Of a stretch of DNA of 24,774 nt, positions 15,039 through 23,040 are shown one piece after another (within the stretch, counting starts at the first letter, position 1; the number at the start of each line of letters is the position of its first letter). The notes beneath the pieces were generated by a model that was given only the letters and a program-made list of their open reading frames with translations, did no database searches and was not told the origin of the DNA. Location of the stretch: assembly GCA_937901905.1 (NCBI GenBank), contig CALDIF010000088.1, positions 1 to 24,774 of the forward strand, given 5' to 3'. A program made the position numbers and the translations under genes. Source of the DNA: an uncultured Porphyromonadaceae bacterium. GTDB lineage: Bacteria; Bacteroidota; Bacteroidia; Bacteroidales; Muribaculaceae.

Positions 15039-17855
15039 ATGAATGACCTTGACCGCGGTAGCGTGACCGTATTGGGAGCGCGCGTGCATAACCTCAAGAA
15101 TATCGATGTCAACATACCCCACTACAGTCTCACCGTCATTACGGGACTTAGTGGCAGTGGCAAGTCATCGCTCGCGTTCGACACGATTTTCGCCGAGGGT
15201 CAACGTCGTTATCTCGAAACGTTCTCGGCTTATGCTCGAGGCGTGCTCGGTGTGCTCGAACGCCCCGATGTAGACCTTATTACCGGACTTAATCCGGTCA
15301 TTTCCATCAGCCAAAAGACGACCAATAAAAATCCGCGAAGCACCGTGGGAACGACGACCGAGGTGTACGACTACTTGCGATTATTGTTCGCACGTGCCGG
15401 GCAGGCAATCAGTTATCTCACCGGCAAGCCGATGGTCAAGTATACCGTCGATCGCATCGTAGACCTGATTGTAAAGCGATACGAGGGACATCGCGTGCTT
15501 ATCCTCGCTCCCGTCGTGCGCGGACGTAAAGGACACTATAAAGACCTGTTCGAGCAGTTGCGCAAGAAGGGCTTTCTTAATGTGCGCGTTGATGGCGAGA
15601 TGCGCGAAATCACTTTCGGTATGAAGGTAGACCGTTATCGCAACCACACCATCGAACTCGTTATAGACCGCCTGCGAGTGGCAGACAAGGATCGCAAGCG
15701 GCTCACCGACACGGTGGTCAAGGCTTTCGAACAGGGTGCCGGACAACTGATGACACTTGATGCCGATACCGACGAAATACGCTATTACAGCAAGTCGCTC
15801 ATGGATCCCGAGACCGGCTTGAGTTACATGGAGCCGGCTCCGCACAACTTCTCGTTCAATTCGCCTCAAGGTGCGTGTCCGCATTGCAAGGGCTTGGGTT
15901 ATGTCAACCTTATCGACCGCGACAAGATAATGCCCGACATGACACTCAGCATACGGTCGGGCGGCATATTGCCATTGGGCAAGTACCGTAATGTGCAGAT
16001 ATTTTGGCAAATCGAGGCAATCTGTAACAAGTATGGCTGTTCGCTCGACACCCCTTTGCAAGATTTGCCCGAGGAGTGCCTTAACGACATCATGACCGGA
16101 ACAGACGAACGTCTTGCCGTGCACAACGAGACGATGAGTACGTCGAACTATTACCTCAGTTTCGACGGATTGATCAAGTATATCGAGATGCAGCAGGACG
16201 ACACGGCAGGTGCTCAGGCTCAAAAGTGGGCGGGTCAGTTCTACTCGCGCATGACGTGTCCCGAGTGTGGTGGCACTCGCCTTAATCGCGAGGCGCTACA
16301 CTTCTACGTCGACGGAAAAAACATTGCCGAACTTGCCGCCATGGATATTGATAGGCTCAAACAATGGATAGACAATCTCCCTAACCGCCTGGAGGGCGTT
16401 CAGTGGGCTGTGGCGAGCGAAATAGTCAAGGAGATTTCGGCGCGTTTGGGCTTTATGCTCGACGTGGGACTTGACTACGTGTCGCTCAATCGCAGTGCAG
16501 CCTCGCTCAGTGGTGGCGAGAGCCAACGAATAAGGCTTGCAACACAAATCGGGTCACAGTTGGTCAACGTGCTATATATCCTTGACGAACCGAGCATAGG
16601 ACTGCATCAGCGTGACAACCGACGATTGATAAATTCACTCAAACGCCTGCGCGATGACGGCAACACGGTGATTGTTGTGGAACATGACCGCGACATGATG
16701 CTTGCTGCCGACTACGTTATCGATATAGGTCCGCATGCCGGTCATCGTGGCGGTCATGTGGTATTCGCCGGGACTCCTGCCGAGATGCTCGCCGGACACA
16801 CGCTAACCGCCGACTATCTCAATGGCACGCGCGTTATCGAGATCCCACGCAACAGGCGGTCGGGCAATGGCAAGGTGTTGCGCTTGAACGGCTGTCGCGG
16901 TAACAACCTCAAGAATGTGAGCATCTCAATACCCCTCGGAACGTTGGTTTGTGTCACCGGTGTGAGCGGTAGTGGCAAGTCCTCGTTGATCAACGCGACT
17001 TTACAACCCATTATCAGCAAACATCTGTATCGTTCGCTGACCGAGCCCTTGCCCTACGATACTATCGAAGGACTTGAGTTTATCGATAAGGTGGTCACGG
17101 TGGATCAGTCGCCCCTGGGACGCACTCCCCGCAGCAATGCCGCCACCTATACCGGAGTGTTCGCCGACATTCGTTCACTCTTTGTGGGGTTGCCTGAGTC
17201 CAAAATAAGGGCATATAAGCCCGGTCGGTTCTCGTTTAACACGGCAGGCGGACGGTGTGAGGTGTGCAAGGGCAATGGCTATAAGACGGTCGAAATGAAT
17301 TTCTTGCCCGATGTGCTTGTGCCGTGCGAAGCCTGTGCCGGAAAGCGTTATAATCGCGAGACACTTGAGGTGAAATTCAAGGGCAAGTCCATTGCCGATG
17401 TGCTCGACATGACTATCAATCAAGCCGTTGATTTCTTCGCCGCTATCCCCAATATCCTCAATAAAATCAAGATGTTGCAAGACGTGGGATTGGGCTACAT
17501 CAAGTTAGGACAGCCGTCAAGCACGCTCAGTGGTGGCGAGTGCCAGCGAGTGAAGTTGGCTGCGGAACTCTCGAAACGAGACACGGGACGCACACTGTAT
17601 ATACTCGATGAACCAACGACCGGTTTGCACTTTGAGGACATCAAAATTTTGTTGCGAGTGCTTGACCGACTCGTGGCGCGTGGCAATACTGTTGTGGTCA
17701 TTGAACATAACCTTGATGTGATACGTCAGGCTGATTACATCATTGACCTCGGTCCCGAAGGCGGTCGCGGCGGTGGCAGGGTAGTGGCAACAGGTACGCC
17801 CGAGCAGGTCGCCAAGTGTACAGAGTCAATCACTGCGCGCTATTTGTTCGATTAG
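15039..17855 (+). CDS. uvrA: UvrABC excinuclease subunit A
   Basis: The DNA damage-recognition ATPase of nucleotide excision repair, about 938 residues. There are two ABC ATPase halves: Walker A GLSGSGKSS (about 36-44) and GVSGSGKSS (about 641-649), signatures LSGGESQRIRLA and LSGGECQRVKLA, and Walker B ILDEPSIGLHQRD and ILDEPTTGLHFED. The C-terminal zinc module is complete (CEVC ... CEAC), and CPECGGTRL is present. In the first zinc module the usual first CxxC before FSFNSP is absent (LMDPETGLSYMEP), while the second pair CPHC is kept. I prefer the ATG at 15039 to the TTG at 15033. This may be one of several UvrA paralogues common in Bacteroidetes. Confidence 0.95.
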   Translation: MNDLDRGSVTVLGARVHNLKNIDVNIPHYSLTVITGLSGSGKSSLAFDTIFAEGQRRYLETFSAYARGVLGVLERPDVDLITGLNPVISISQKTTNKNPRSTVGTTTEVYDYLRLLFARAGQAISYLTGKPMVKYTVDRIVDLIVKRYEGHRVLILAPVVRGRKGHYKDLFEQLRKKGFLNVRVDGEMREITFGMKVDRYRNHTIELVIDRLRVADKDRKRLTDTVVKAFEQGAGQLMTLDADTDEIRYYSKSLMDPETGLSYMEPAPHNFSFNSPQGACPHCKGLGYVNLIDRDKIMPDMTLSIRSGGILPLGKYRNVQIFWQIEAICNKYGCSLDTPLQDLPEECLNDIMTGTDERLAVHNETMSTSNYYLSFDGLIKYIEMQQDDTAGAQAQKWAGQFYSRMTCPECGGTRLNREALHFYVDGKNIAELAAMDIDRLKQWIDNLPNRLEGVQWAVASEIVKEISARLGFMLDVGLDYVSLNRSAASLSGGESQRIRLATQIGSQLVNVLYILDEPSIGLHQRDNRRLINSLKRLRDDGNTVIVVEHDRDMMLAADYVIDIGPHAGHRGGHVVFAGTPAEMLAGHTLTADYLNGTRVIEIPRNRRSGNGKVLRLNGCRGNNLKNVSISIPLGTLVCVTGVSGSGKSSLINATLQPIISKHLYRSLTEPLPYDTIEGLEFIDKVVTVDQSPLGRTPRSNAATYTGVFADIRSLFVGLPESKIRAYKPGRFSFNTAGGRCEVCKGNGYKTVEMNFLPDVLVPCEACAGKRYNRETLEVKFKGKSIADVLDMTINQAVDFFAAIPNILNKIKMLQDVGLGYIKLGQPSSTLSGGECQRVKLAAELSKRDTGRTLYILDEPTTGLHFEDIKILLRVLDRLVARGNTVVVIEHNLDVIRQADYIIDLGPEGGRGGGRVVATGTPEQVAKCTESITARYLFD

Positions 17856-18768
17856 CGAGAATTCCCGAATTCGTAAGACGATGGGAGAGAGGTCGTGAAT
17901 TTTGCATTCTCGGCGAGTTGAGTTGCCGAAATTTTAGGGCGAAGTTTTCTGCATTTGGTTGTTGGTCCAAATGTCGTATTTATGTTTGCAGTTTACTTAG
18001 GGGTGATAGGGTGGTTTCCCTATTTATGTTGGGCTGTCTGTATACGATTTGCATCGAGTCTCGACTCGGGTCGGGTAGAATGATGTTTGAATTTTTTAGA
18101 AAGTTTTTCAAAACCGTAACTGCGATTGTTGTTTTGTGACAACTTTGGCTTTAAAAACAACGCAATGCAAGTGGGGTAGAGGAGAATTTGTACTCGTTTG
18201 ACCGACTGAGATTTTAATTCATGTTAAGTTGTGCGGATTGTGCGGATTTTTTGCAATCTCGGCGAGTTGAGGTTCTAAAAAATCAAAATGGTAAAATGTC
18301 AAGTCGCGCGGAGGGTCTCTATTTGCGTTTATAAACACTGTGCTGTGTTTGGTTGTTCGTGTTTGATAGGGTGGTGTTGAAGATGTGAATTGCGAGGAAT
18401 TTAACAATGCAATGGGTGTGCAAAGGTACCGTTGTCGATGTAAATCCAAATTCGCAATTGAATGATGTGCAAATTATGGCAAAATTAGCCGTTAACATTT
18501 GTTTGTAAATAATATATTTTGCTGAAAATCAGCAAAATAACATAAATGTTTAAAGTGTTGATTTAAGTGCATGGACGACGCAAAGCGCTTTCATTGCCCC
18601 TCGTGTAATGTGCCTTTTCTTTATAAATTATAATCATCTATAAAAGAGTGAAATAACCGTATTTTTACGCAAACTGCTTTAACTGTGTCGTTTGCAAATG
18701 AATAAGGTGAGATATTGACTTATGTAAATCTGTTTTCAAAAATTAATTGTTAAATTCACGTGTTCAAA
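17856..18768. other. Long non-coding region between uvrA and the HTH gene
   Basis: About 910 bp without a credible gene; ORFs of 76-107 codons here have no recognisable features. TCTCGGCGAGTTGAG occurs near 17908 and again near 18255. In both places TGATAGGGTGGT follows 95-115 bp later (about 18003 and 18364), suggesting a decayed tandem duplication of about 350 bp. The last 300 bp are AT-rich and contain a perfect 11-bp hairpin at 18515-18539. Confidence 0.55.
18515..18539. promoter_or_regulatory. 11-bp inverted repeat, possible operator or RNA hairpin
   Basis: TATTTTGCTGA (18515-18525) and TCAGCAAAATA (18529-18539) are perfectly complementary around AAA. No T-run follows on the plus strand. 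It lies about 250 bp upstream of the HTH gene promoter, so an operator, a hairpin in a non-coding RNA, or a bidirectional terminator are all possible. Confidence 0.4.
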
Positions 18769-18800
18769 TTTGCATATATCAACCGAGAATTTTAAATTTG
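18769..18800 (+). promoter_or_regulatory. Promoter of the HTH regulator and peptidase genes
   Basis: TTTG (18769-18772), a 20-bp spacer and TAAATTTG (18793-18800) fit the Bacteroidetes promoter well. The predicted start near 18807 is 26 nt before the ATG at 18833. This rules out a longer reading from the TTG at 18770, which lies inside the -33 box. Confidence 0.8.
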
Positions 18801-18832
18801 CAAATCGAAAATTTCATTTTATAAATTTACAA

Positions 18833-19390
18833 ATGGATATTGTAACTCGACTCAAGCAGTTTCTTAAGCAAAATAATATCGCGATAACGCAATTTGCCGA
18901 TAACTGCCAGATACCACGCCCCACCCTATCGCAGTTGCTCAACGGGCGAAACAAGAAAGTGAGTGATGAAGTTATTGCTAAAATTCATCACACCTACCCC
19001 TCATTGAACATCATGTGGCTGATGTTCGGCGATGGTGATATGTTTGTTCCAAATGCGAATTTGGACGATATACCCACTGCTCAACGTGCCGAGAGTGACG
19101 AAAATGAAATCAATCTTGACTACGCTTCCGGAAAATCCAATTCTCAGCGACAACAATCTATCAGTTTTGACGATGACGACAGACAGTTCTCATCTAATAC
19201 GCCCAAAGGTCGCGTGTCGTCGGGAGGCTCGTCTTCTTCGTTGGTCGACATGATGATGACTTTGCAAAATGTAATGGGTGGGAATCATCAGTCATCGCCG
19301 GCACGCAACAGCAAGGGTGATAAACGTCGAGTTGTTAACATCATAGTATATTACAACGATCAGAGTTTCGATGTCTTTGGTCCCAACTAA
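18833..19390 (+). CDS. HTH (XRE/Cro-like) DNA-binding protein
   Basis: 185 residues. The N-terminus (MDIVTRLKQFLKQNNIAITQFADNCQIPRPTLSQLLNGRNKKVSDEVI, shortened here in meaning to an XRE fold) has the layout of a lambda-Cro helix-turn-helix, with the turn around ITQFADNCQI and the recognition helix PRPTLSQLL at about residues 28-36. A following IMWLMFGDGDMF segment is typical of Bacteroidetes XRE proteins. The centre is a polar, disordered linker (Ser/Asp/Asn-rich). A short conserved-looking end VVNIIVYYNDQSFDVFGPN closes it. It is probably a repressor or nucleoid regulator. The peptidase gene follows 36 bp later, likely in the same transcript. Confidence 0.82.
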   Translation: MDIVTRLKQFLKQNNIAITQFADNCQIPRPTLSQLLNGRNKKVSDEVIAKIHHTYPSLNIMWLMFGDGDMFVPNANLDDIPTAQRAESDENEINLDYASGKSNSQRQQSISFDDDDRQFSSNTPKGRVSSGGSSSSLVDMMMTLQNVMGGNHQSSPARNSKGDKRRVVNIIVYYNDQSFDVFGPN

Positions 19391-19426
19391 TTAACCAATC
19401 AATCTCTATCCTAACCCCTAAATGAC

Positions 19427-20794
19427 ATGAAAAGGCTTTATTTTTTCGTGATTTTGACAGCGTGCTTGCTTTCGTTGAATGCTCGCGTTGCGTTATCTGA
19501 CAAGGTCGGCAATGACCGGATGCTTGATCGCTATTTGGCTTATACGCTCATCGAGAGTCAGTCTATTGATGAGCCGAGTATGTCCTCATTTCCCATGACC
19601 GACGGTCAGCGTGAGATAGCCCGTTATATCTATGATGAAATAAAAGCATTCGGAGGCAAAAACGTCAAGGTGACTCTCAGCGATGATTTTTACGTGTATG
19701 TTGACATTGCATCAAACGTGAAAAATGCGGTTCCCTCAATATTGCTGATGGCTCACCTTGATGTGACCCCCGAGGCTCCCGGTAAGGGCATTTCTCCCAT
19801 AGTGCATCGCAATTACGATGGCGGTAAGATACAACTCAAGGACGGTGTGGTCATTGATCCGGCCATGCCACAGGGGGCTCACCTCAACGACCTTGTAGGC
19901 AAGACGATAGTCACGAGCGACGGAACGACACTCTTAGGTGCCGACGATAAAACGGGTTGCGCTGTGCTCGTCTCGCTCGTGGAGGAAATTGTCAAAAATC
20001 CCAAATTCAAGCATGGACGCATCATGGTGGCGTTCAGTCAAAACGAGGACGTGGGTAAGGCCGCATTGCGCTACGACCCCACTGTATTCGGCGATAAGCC
20101 CGATATTGTTATTGATGTTGACGGCGACACCTACGACAAATTCTCGATTGCCAATTTCTCGGCTATCGGACAATCTTATCTGTTCAAGGGAAATAAAGCA
20201 CACCCGAGCCATGGTAAAGAAACCAAATATGCCGACGCACTCACTGCAGCAGCCTATTTCATCGGCTTGGTGCCCCCCGAACTCAATCCCGGTCAACGTG
20301 AGGGCGAACAGGGCTATGTACATTGCTATTCAATGACACACCCCCTCGACGAGAATGGCGCGCCTGTCACGAGCGACTATGTCGTCAAGGTGAGATTGCG
20401 CTACTTCGATCAATCAGAGGGAGATTATCAAAAACAGTTGATGGCATTTAACTTGGCAAAAACTCAAAGCGCATTCCCCTTTGTCGAGGCTATGAAAACC
20501 GATGATGAGATGCAGTATGAGAATGTTGCTTACACGATGCCGACCTACCTGCCGGTCATGATTGAGACCGCTGCCCGCAATGTAGGCATGCCGATGACAC
20601 CTCGCAGCGAGCGTGGCGGAACTACATCGGCTATGATGGTGGCGCGCTTCCCCGATGTCATGCCGGGTGGATCGGGCATCTATTCGGGTCAACAGGCCGA
20701 GCACTCGGTGTACGAGTGGTGCTGTGTCGAAGAAATGGTACAACTGGTGGATTTTTGCGAAAGTTTGATTACCGAAGTTCTCAACATTAAGTAA
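19427..20794 (+). CDS. Exported PepT-like metallopeptidase (M20B)
   Basis: 455 residues, M20 family, closest in layout to tripeptidase PepT (about 410 aa in E. coli) plus an N-terminal signal peptide (MKRLYFFVILTACLLSLNA). Di-zinc site motifs visible: MAHLDVTPEAPG (His/Asp, about 109-112), LLGADDKTG (Asp, about 171-173), NED (about 205-207), IDVDGD (about 226-231) and a C-terminal AEHSVYEW His (about 425). PepT proteins usually have two adjacent Glu (DEE) as catalytic base and metal ligand; here the pair is Glu-Asp. RGGTTSA replaces the usual RGGTDGA. It probably removes N-terminal residues from short peptides in the periplasm. It lies behind the HTH gene and is followed by a strong terminator. 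Confidence 0.85.
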   Translation: MKRLYFFVILTACLLSLNARVALSDKVGNDRMLDRYLAYTLIESQSIDEPSMSSFPMTDGQREIARYIYDEIKAFGGKNVKVTLSDDFYVYVDIASNVKNAVPSILLMAHLDVTPEAPGKGISPIVHRNYDGGKIQLKDGVVIDPAMPQGAHLNDLVGKTIVTSDGTTLLGADDKTGCAVLVSLVEEIVKNPKFKHGRIMVAFSQNEDVGKAALRYDPTVFGDKPDIVIDVDGDTYDKFSIANFSAIGQSYLFKGNKAHPSHGKETKYADALTAAAYFIGLVPPELNPGQREGEQGYVHCYSMTHPLDENGAPVTSDYVVKVRLRYFDQSEGDYQKQLMAFNLAKTQSAFPFVEAMKTDDEMQYENVAYTMPTYLPVMIETAARNVGMPMTPRSERGGTTSAMMVARFPDVMPGGSGIYSGQQAEHSVYEWCCVEEMVQLVDFCESLITEVLNIK

Positions 20795-20818
20795 ATAGAC
20801 TCTTACTGTGTTATAAAG

Positions 20819-20857
20819 CGGGTGTGTCGTCATCAAGAGGTGCGACACACCCGTTTT
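20819..20857 (+). terminator. Terminator of the HTH/peptidase operon
   Basis: A perfect 11-bp stem CGGGTGTGTCG (20819-20829) and CGACACACCCG (20843-20853), followed by TTTT. It starts 24 bp after the peptidase stop codon. Confidence 0.9.
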
Positions 20858-21015
20858 CATCTCTCGTAAATTGACGTAAATCTGTAATTCTCTATGGTTC
20901 TGATTAGGTAATGGGTGTAATAGGCAGTTCACTTTCTCGTAAATCAGCGTAACCCTGTTACACCTCGAAGTGGCACGATAACGCCCACCGTGGTGTTTCC
21001 CACGGACACTAAAAC

Positions 21016-21052
21016 AAATGCCCGCAACGTCACGAAAACGTTGCAGGCATTT
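21016..21052 (-). terminator. Terminator of the rpsF-rpsR-rplI operon
   Basis: AAATGCCCGCAACGT (21016-21030) and ACGTTGCAGGCATTT (21038-21052) form a 15-bp stem with one mismatch and a 7-nt loop. Read leftward, TGTTTT follows. It lies 22 bp after the rplI stop codon. Between this and the peptidase terminator are copies of the TCTCGTAAAT(C/T)(A/G) intergenic motif (about 20863 and 20936). Confidence 0.85.
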
Positions 21053-21074
21053 ATGTGATGCTCACGGTTGTGTA

Positions 21075-21644
21075 TTACTCTTCGGCGGCAGGCTCTTCGG
21101 CGGTCGTCTCTTCAACTGCGATCTCGTCGATAGCCTCGGCGGTTGCCTCGGTCACAGTCTCAACAACTTGCTCAACCTCTTGCTCAACAACCTCGACCGG
21201 CTCATCGCTCACGACCTCAAACGGGATCTCAACAAGCACTTCCTTGTGGAAATGAACGGTAGCAACGTACTTGCCAACCTCCTTGATAGTGCCCTTGACA
21301 ACGATGATCTTGCGATCGATATCGTGCCCCAAAGCCTTCAAAGCCTCTGCAACTTGGATATTAGTCACCGAGCCGTATATGCTACCTGTGGGGCTAACCT
21401 TGGTTGGGATAGTCAGGCTGATGCCTTCCAACTTGGCGGCTGCCGCTTGTGCTTCCTCCTTGATCTTTGCAATCTTGTGGGCTTGTTGGCGTTGGTTCTC
21501 GGCAAGAACCTTCAAGGCTGACGGGGTAGCCAAAACTGCCATGCCCTGCGGAATGAGATAGTTGCGACCGTAGCCGTTCTTAACCTCAACAACATCGTCC
21601 TTGTAGCCAAGACCGATGACGTCTGTCTTCAATATAATCTTCAT
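21075..21644 (-). CDS. rplI: 50S ribosomal protein L9
   Basis: 189 residues, against about 148 in E. coli. Residues 1 to about 147 show the whole L9 layout: the N-terminal rRNA-binding domain (MKIILKTDVIGLGYKDDVVEVKNGYGRNYLIPQGMA is its opening, with the GYGRNYLIP motif), a long connecting helix (about 40-75, Ala/Lys/Glu-rich) and the C-terminal domain with GSIYGSVT. The last 42 residues are an acidic Glu/Val/Thr/Ala tail. It is the last gene of the leftward ribosomal operon, 44 bp after rpsR. Confidence 0.97.
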   Translation of the reverse strand: MKIILKTDVIGLGYKDDVVEVKNGYGRNYLIPQGMAVLATPSALKVLAENQRQQAHKIAKIKEEAQAAAAKLEGISLTIPTKVSPTGSIYGSVTNIQVAEALKALGHDIDRKIIVVKGTIKEVGKYVATVHFHKEVLVEIPFEVVSDEPVEVVEQEVEQVVETVTEATAEAIDEIAVEETTAEEPAAEE

Positions 21645-21688
21645 AGTGTGATTGATTCCTCTTTAAAGTTGATAATTCGTGTGATGCA

Positions 21689-21958
21689 TTACTTCATCAA
21701 GTCGGTCACGAAGGGCAGCAATGCCAAGTGGCGTGCGCGCTTCACGGCTTGTGCTACACGGCGCTGGAACTTGAGCGACGTGCCGGTGATGCGGCGAGGC
21801 AAAATCTTACCTTGCTCGTTGAGGAACTTCTTGAGGAACTCGGGGTCTTTGTAGTCAACAAAGTGGATGCCCATTCTCTTGAAACGGCAATATTTCTTCT
21901 TGTTCTTGTCGACCGACAGCGGGGTGAGATAACGAATCTCTGACTGAGTTTGTGCCAT
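21689..21958 (-). CDS. rpsR: 30S ribosomal protein S18
   Basis: 89 residues, normal length. It has the S18 core KKKYCRFKRMGIHFVDYKD, then FLNEQGKILPRRITGTS and the basic end KFQRRVAQAVKRARHLALLPF, which binds 16S rRNA beside S6. It is the middle gene of the operon; 41 bp separate it from rpsF and 44 bp from rplI. Confidence 0.98.
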   Translation of the reverse strand: MAQTQSEIRYLTPLSVDKNKKKYCRFKRMGIHFVDYKDPEFLKKFLNEQGKILPRRITGTSLKFQRRVAQAVKRARHLALLPFVTDLMK

Positions 21959-21999
21959 AATCTAAAAGAATTGAATTGAGTTAGTAAATCAAATAATTA

Positions 22000-22362
22000 T
22001 CACTCGGCAGCAGGTGCCTCAGCGGCAGCAGCCTGTGCGCGCTTTGCGCGACGCTTGGCGGCATACTCCACAGCGAACTTGTCAAGGCGCAACGTGAAAT
22101 AACGCAACACCTTCTCGTCGCGACGATAAGCGGTTTCCAACTTAGCCACAACAGTCGGCTCGGCGGTGAACTCAATCAATGTGTAAGACCCGGTGGTCTT
22201 CTTTTGGATAGGATAGGCAAGTTTGCGCAAGCCCCACAACTCTTCGTTCACGATGGTGGCACCGTTGTCGGTGAGCACCGTCTTGAACTTTTCTACCGCT
22301 TCCTTTACCTGAGGTTCAGATAAAACGGGATTTAGAATGAAAACGGTTTCGTAATTGTTCAT
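22000..22362 (-). CDS. rpsF: 30S ribosomal protein S6
   Basis: 120 residues. It opens MNNYETVFILNPVLSEPQ, the usual S6 beginning, followed by KLAYPIQKKTTGSYTLIEF and the VLRYFTLRLDK strand. The Ala/Glu-rich end (QAAAAEAPAAE) extends the common core. S6 forms a heterodimer with S18 on the platform of the small subunit, which explains their pairing in the operon. First gene of the leftward operon. Confidence 0.98.
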   Translation of the reverse strand: MNNYETVFILNPVLSEPQVKEAVEKFKTVLTDNGATIVNEELWGLRKLAYPIQKKTTGSYTLIEFTAEPTVVAKLETAYRRDEKVLRYFTLRLDKFAVEYAAKRRAKRAQAAAAEAPAAE

Positions 22363-22411
22363 AAAACCTTTTAAATTAATAGATTAAATAAAATTTTGCT
22401 GAAAAGCGTTG

Positions 22412-22443
22412 CAAAGTTACAACTTTTTCCGATTTCTGCCAAA
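22412..22443 (-). promoter_or_regulatory. Promoter of the rpsF-rpsR-rplI operon
   Basis: Minus-strand TTTG (plus 22440-22443), a 20-bp spacer and TAACTTTG (plus 22412-22419). The predicted start near 22405 leaves a leader of about 43 nt before the rpsF ATG. Confidence 0.85.
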
Positions 22444-22450
22444 TTTTTTT

Positions 22451-22560
22451 ACTCCCTCGCCCTCGACTCCCTCGGCTCCCTCGACTCCCTCGGCGGTAAC
22501 CGAGGGTGGAGCGCAGCCTAACGTAACCTACGACCAGCCCATGAGGGACGCGAGCATCCA
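22451..22560. repeat. ACTCCCTCG tandem units and dispersed-repeat fragment
   Basis: ACTCCCTCG-type 9-bp units (22451-22459, then 22466-22492 as three in a row) run into CCTCGGcggtaaCCGAGG. They are followed by a GGGTGGAGCGCAGC fragment (about 22504-22517) that also occurs at about 6591 and 12287, and a CCAGCCCATGAGGGACGCGAGC segment resembling 12312-12335. No gene is seen in 22363-22605. Confidence 0.65.
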
Positions 22561-22565
22561 CCATG

Positions 22566-22600
22566 CAAAAAGAACACTGAAACAATGTTTCAATGCTCTT
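22566..22600 (-). terminator. Terminator of tRNA-Val
   Basis: Plus-strand AAGAACACTGAAA (22570-22582) and TTTCAATGCTCTT (22588-22600) form, in the leftward RNA, a 13-bp stem with two G-U pairs and a 5-nt loop, followed by a run of T. It lies directly downstream of the leftward tRNA. Confidence 0.8.
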
Positions 22601-22605
22601 TCATG

Positions 22606-22680
22606 TGGGCACTGGCAGATTCGAACTGTCGACCCCCTGCTTGTAAGGCAGATGCTCTAAACCAACTGAGCTAAGCGCCC
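22606..22680 (-). tRNA. tRNA-Val(TAC)
   Basis: Read on the minus strand, the acceptor stem GGGCGCT pairs with AGTGCCC, with A as discriminator. The D arm has TAGCTCAGTTGG, the anticodon loop CTTACAA gives anticodon TAC, and the T arm contains GTTCGAATC. 75 nt, CCA not encoded. The orientation is fixed by the T-arm and D-arm motifs; the opposite strand would read as a false Thr anticodon. Confidence 0.95.
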
Positions 22681-22697
22681 ATGCCTCAAAGGCGGTG

Positions 22698-22729
22698 CAA
22701 AATTACTGCGAAATTTTGAATTACACAAA
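22698..22729 (-). promoter_or_regulatory. tRNA-Val promoter
   Basis: Minus-strand TTTG (plus 22726-22729), a 20-bp spacer and TAATTTTG (plus 22698-22705), ending 18 bp before the tRNA's 5' end at 22680. Confidence 0.8.
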
Positions 22730-22779
22730 TTTTTCAAGGCTTTTTTATTTTCTGAAAAAAAGTTTTTACACCAAAATGC

Positions 22780-22809
22780 TTGTTGTATGATAAAATATTT
22801 GTAATTTTG
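22780..22809 (+). promoter_or_regulatory. tRNA-Pro promoter
   Basis: TTG (22780-22782), a 19-bp spacer and TAATTTTG (22802-22809). Transcription should start near 22816, 8 nt before the tRNA. It is divergent from the tRNA-Val promoter across about 50 bp. Confidence 0.75.
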
Positions 22810-22823
22810 CGTCGCTTTTGTCA

Positions 22824-22898
22824 CGGGGTGTAGCGCAGTCCGGTTAGCGCGCCTGCTTTGGGAGCAGGAGGTCCCTGGTTCGAATCCAGGTACCCCGA
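22824..22898 (+). tRNA. tRNA-Pro(TGG), likely attachment site
   Basis: The acceptor stem CGGGGTG pairs with TACCCCG, with A as discriminator. The anticodon arm CCTGC-TTTGGGA-GCAGG gives anticodon TGG, and the T arm has GGTTCGAATCC. 75 nt. An integrase gene lies about 220 bp downstream in the same direction, the usual arrangement when an integrative element has inserted at a tRNA 3' end. No second copy of the tRNA 3' end was seen in the window. Confidence 0.95.
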
Positions 22899-22908
22899 CA
22901 AAGAAAGT

Positions 22909-22954
22909 AAATCACTGAAAATCAAGTGAATGACGCTTGAAAAATCAGTGATTT
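22909..22954. repeat. Two-part inverted repeat after tRNA-Pro
   Basis: AAATCACTGA (22909-22918) pairs with TCAGTGATTT (22945-22954), and inside it TCAAG pairs with CTTGA. It lies 10 bp past the tRNA. It may end the tRNA transcript, although no T-run follows, or be a protein-binding site in the attachment region. Confidence 0.6.
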
Positions 22955-23040
22955 CCGTTCCAAAAATGGCTGAAATGTCATAAAAAAAAACGACTAAAAC
23001 GCACATTTTTTCAACTTTTTTCCCTCTTTTTCCCTCTTTA

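Noticed and set aside
17816..18139. 107-codon ORF overlapping the uvrA end
   Set aside because: It begins inside uvrA in another frame, has a composition unlike neighbouring proteins, and has no promoter or start context.
22606..22680. tRNA-Thr on the plus strand (loop reads TGT)
   Set aside because: The D-arm and T-arm motifs fit only the minus strand, which gives tRNA-Val(TAC).
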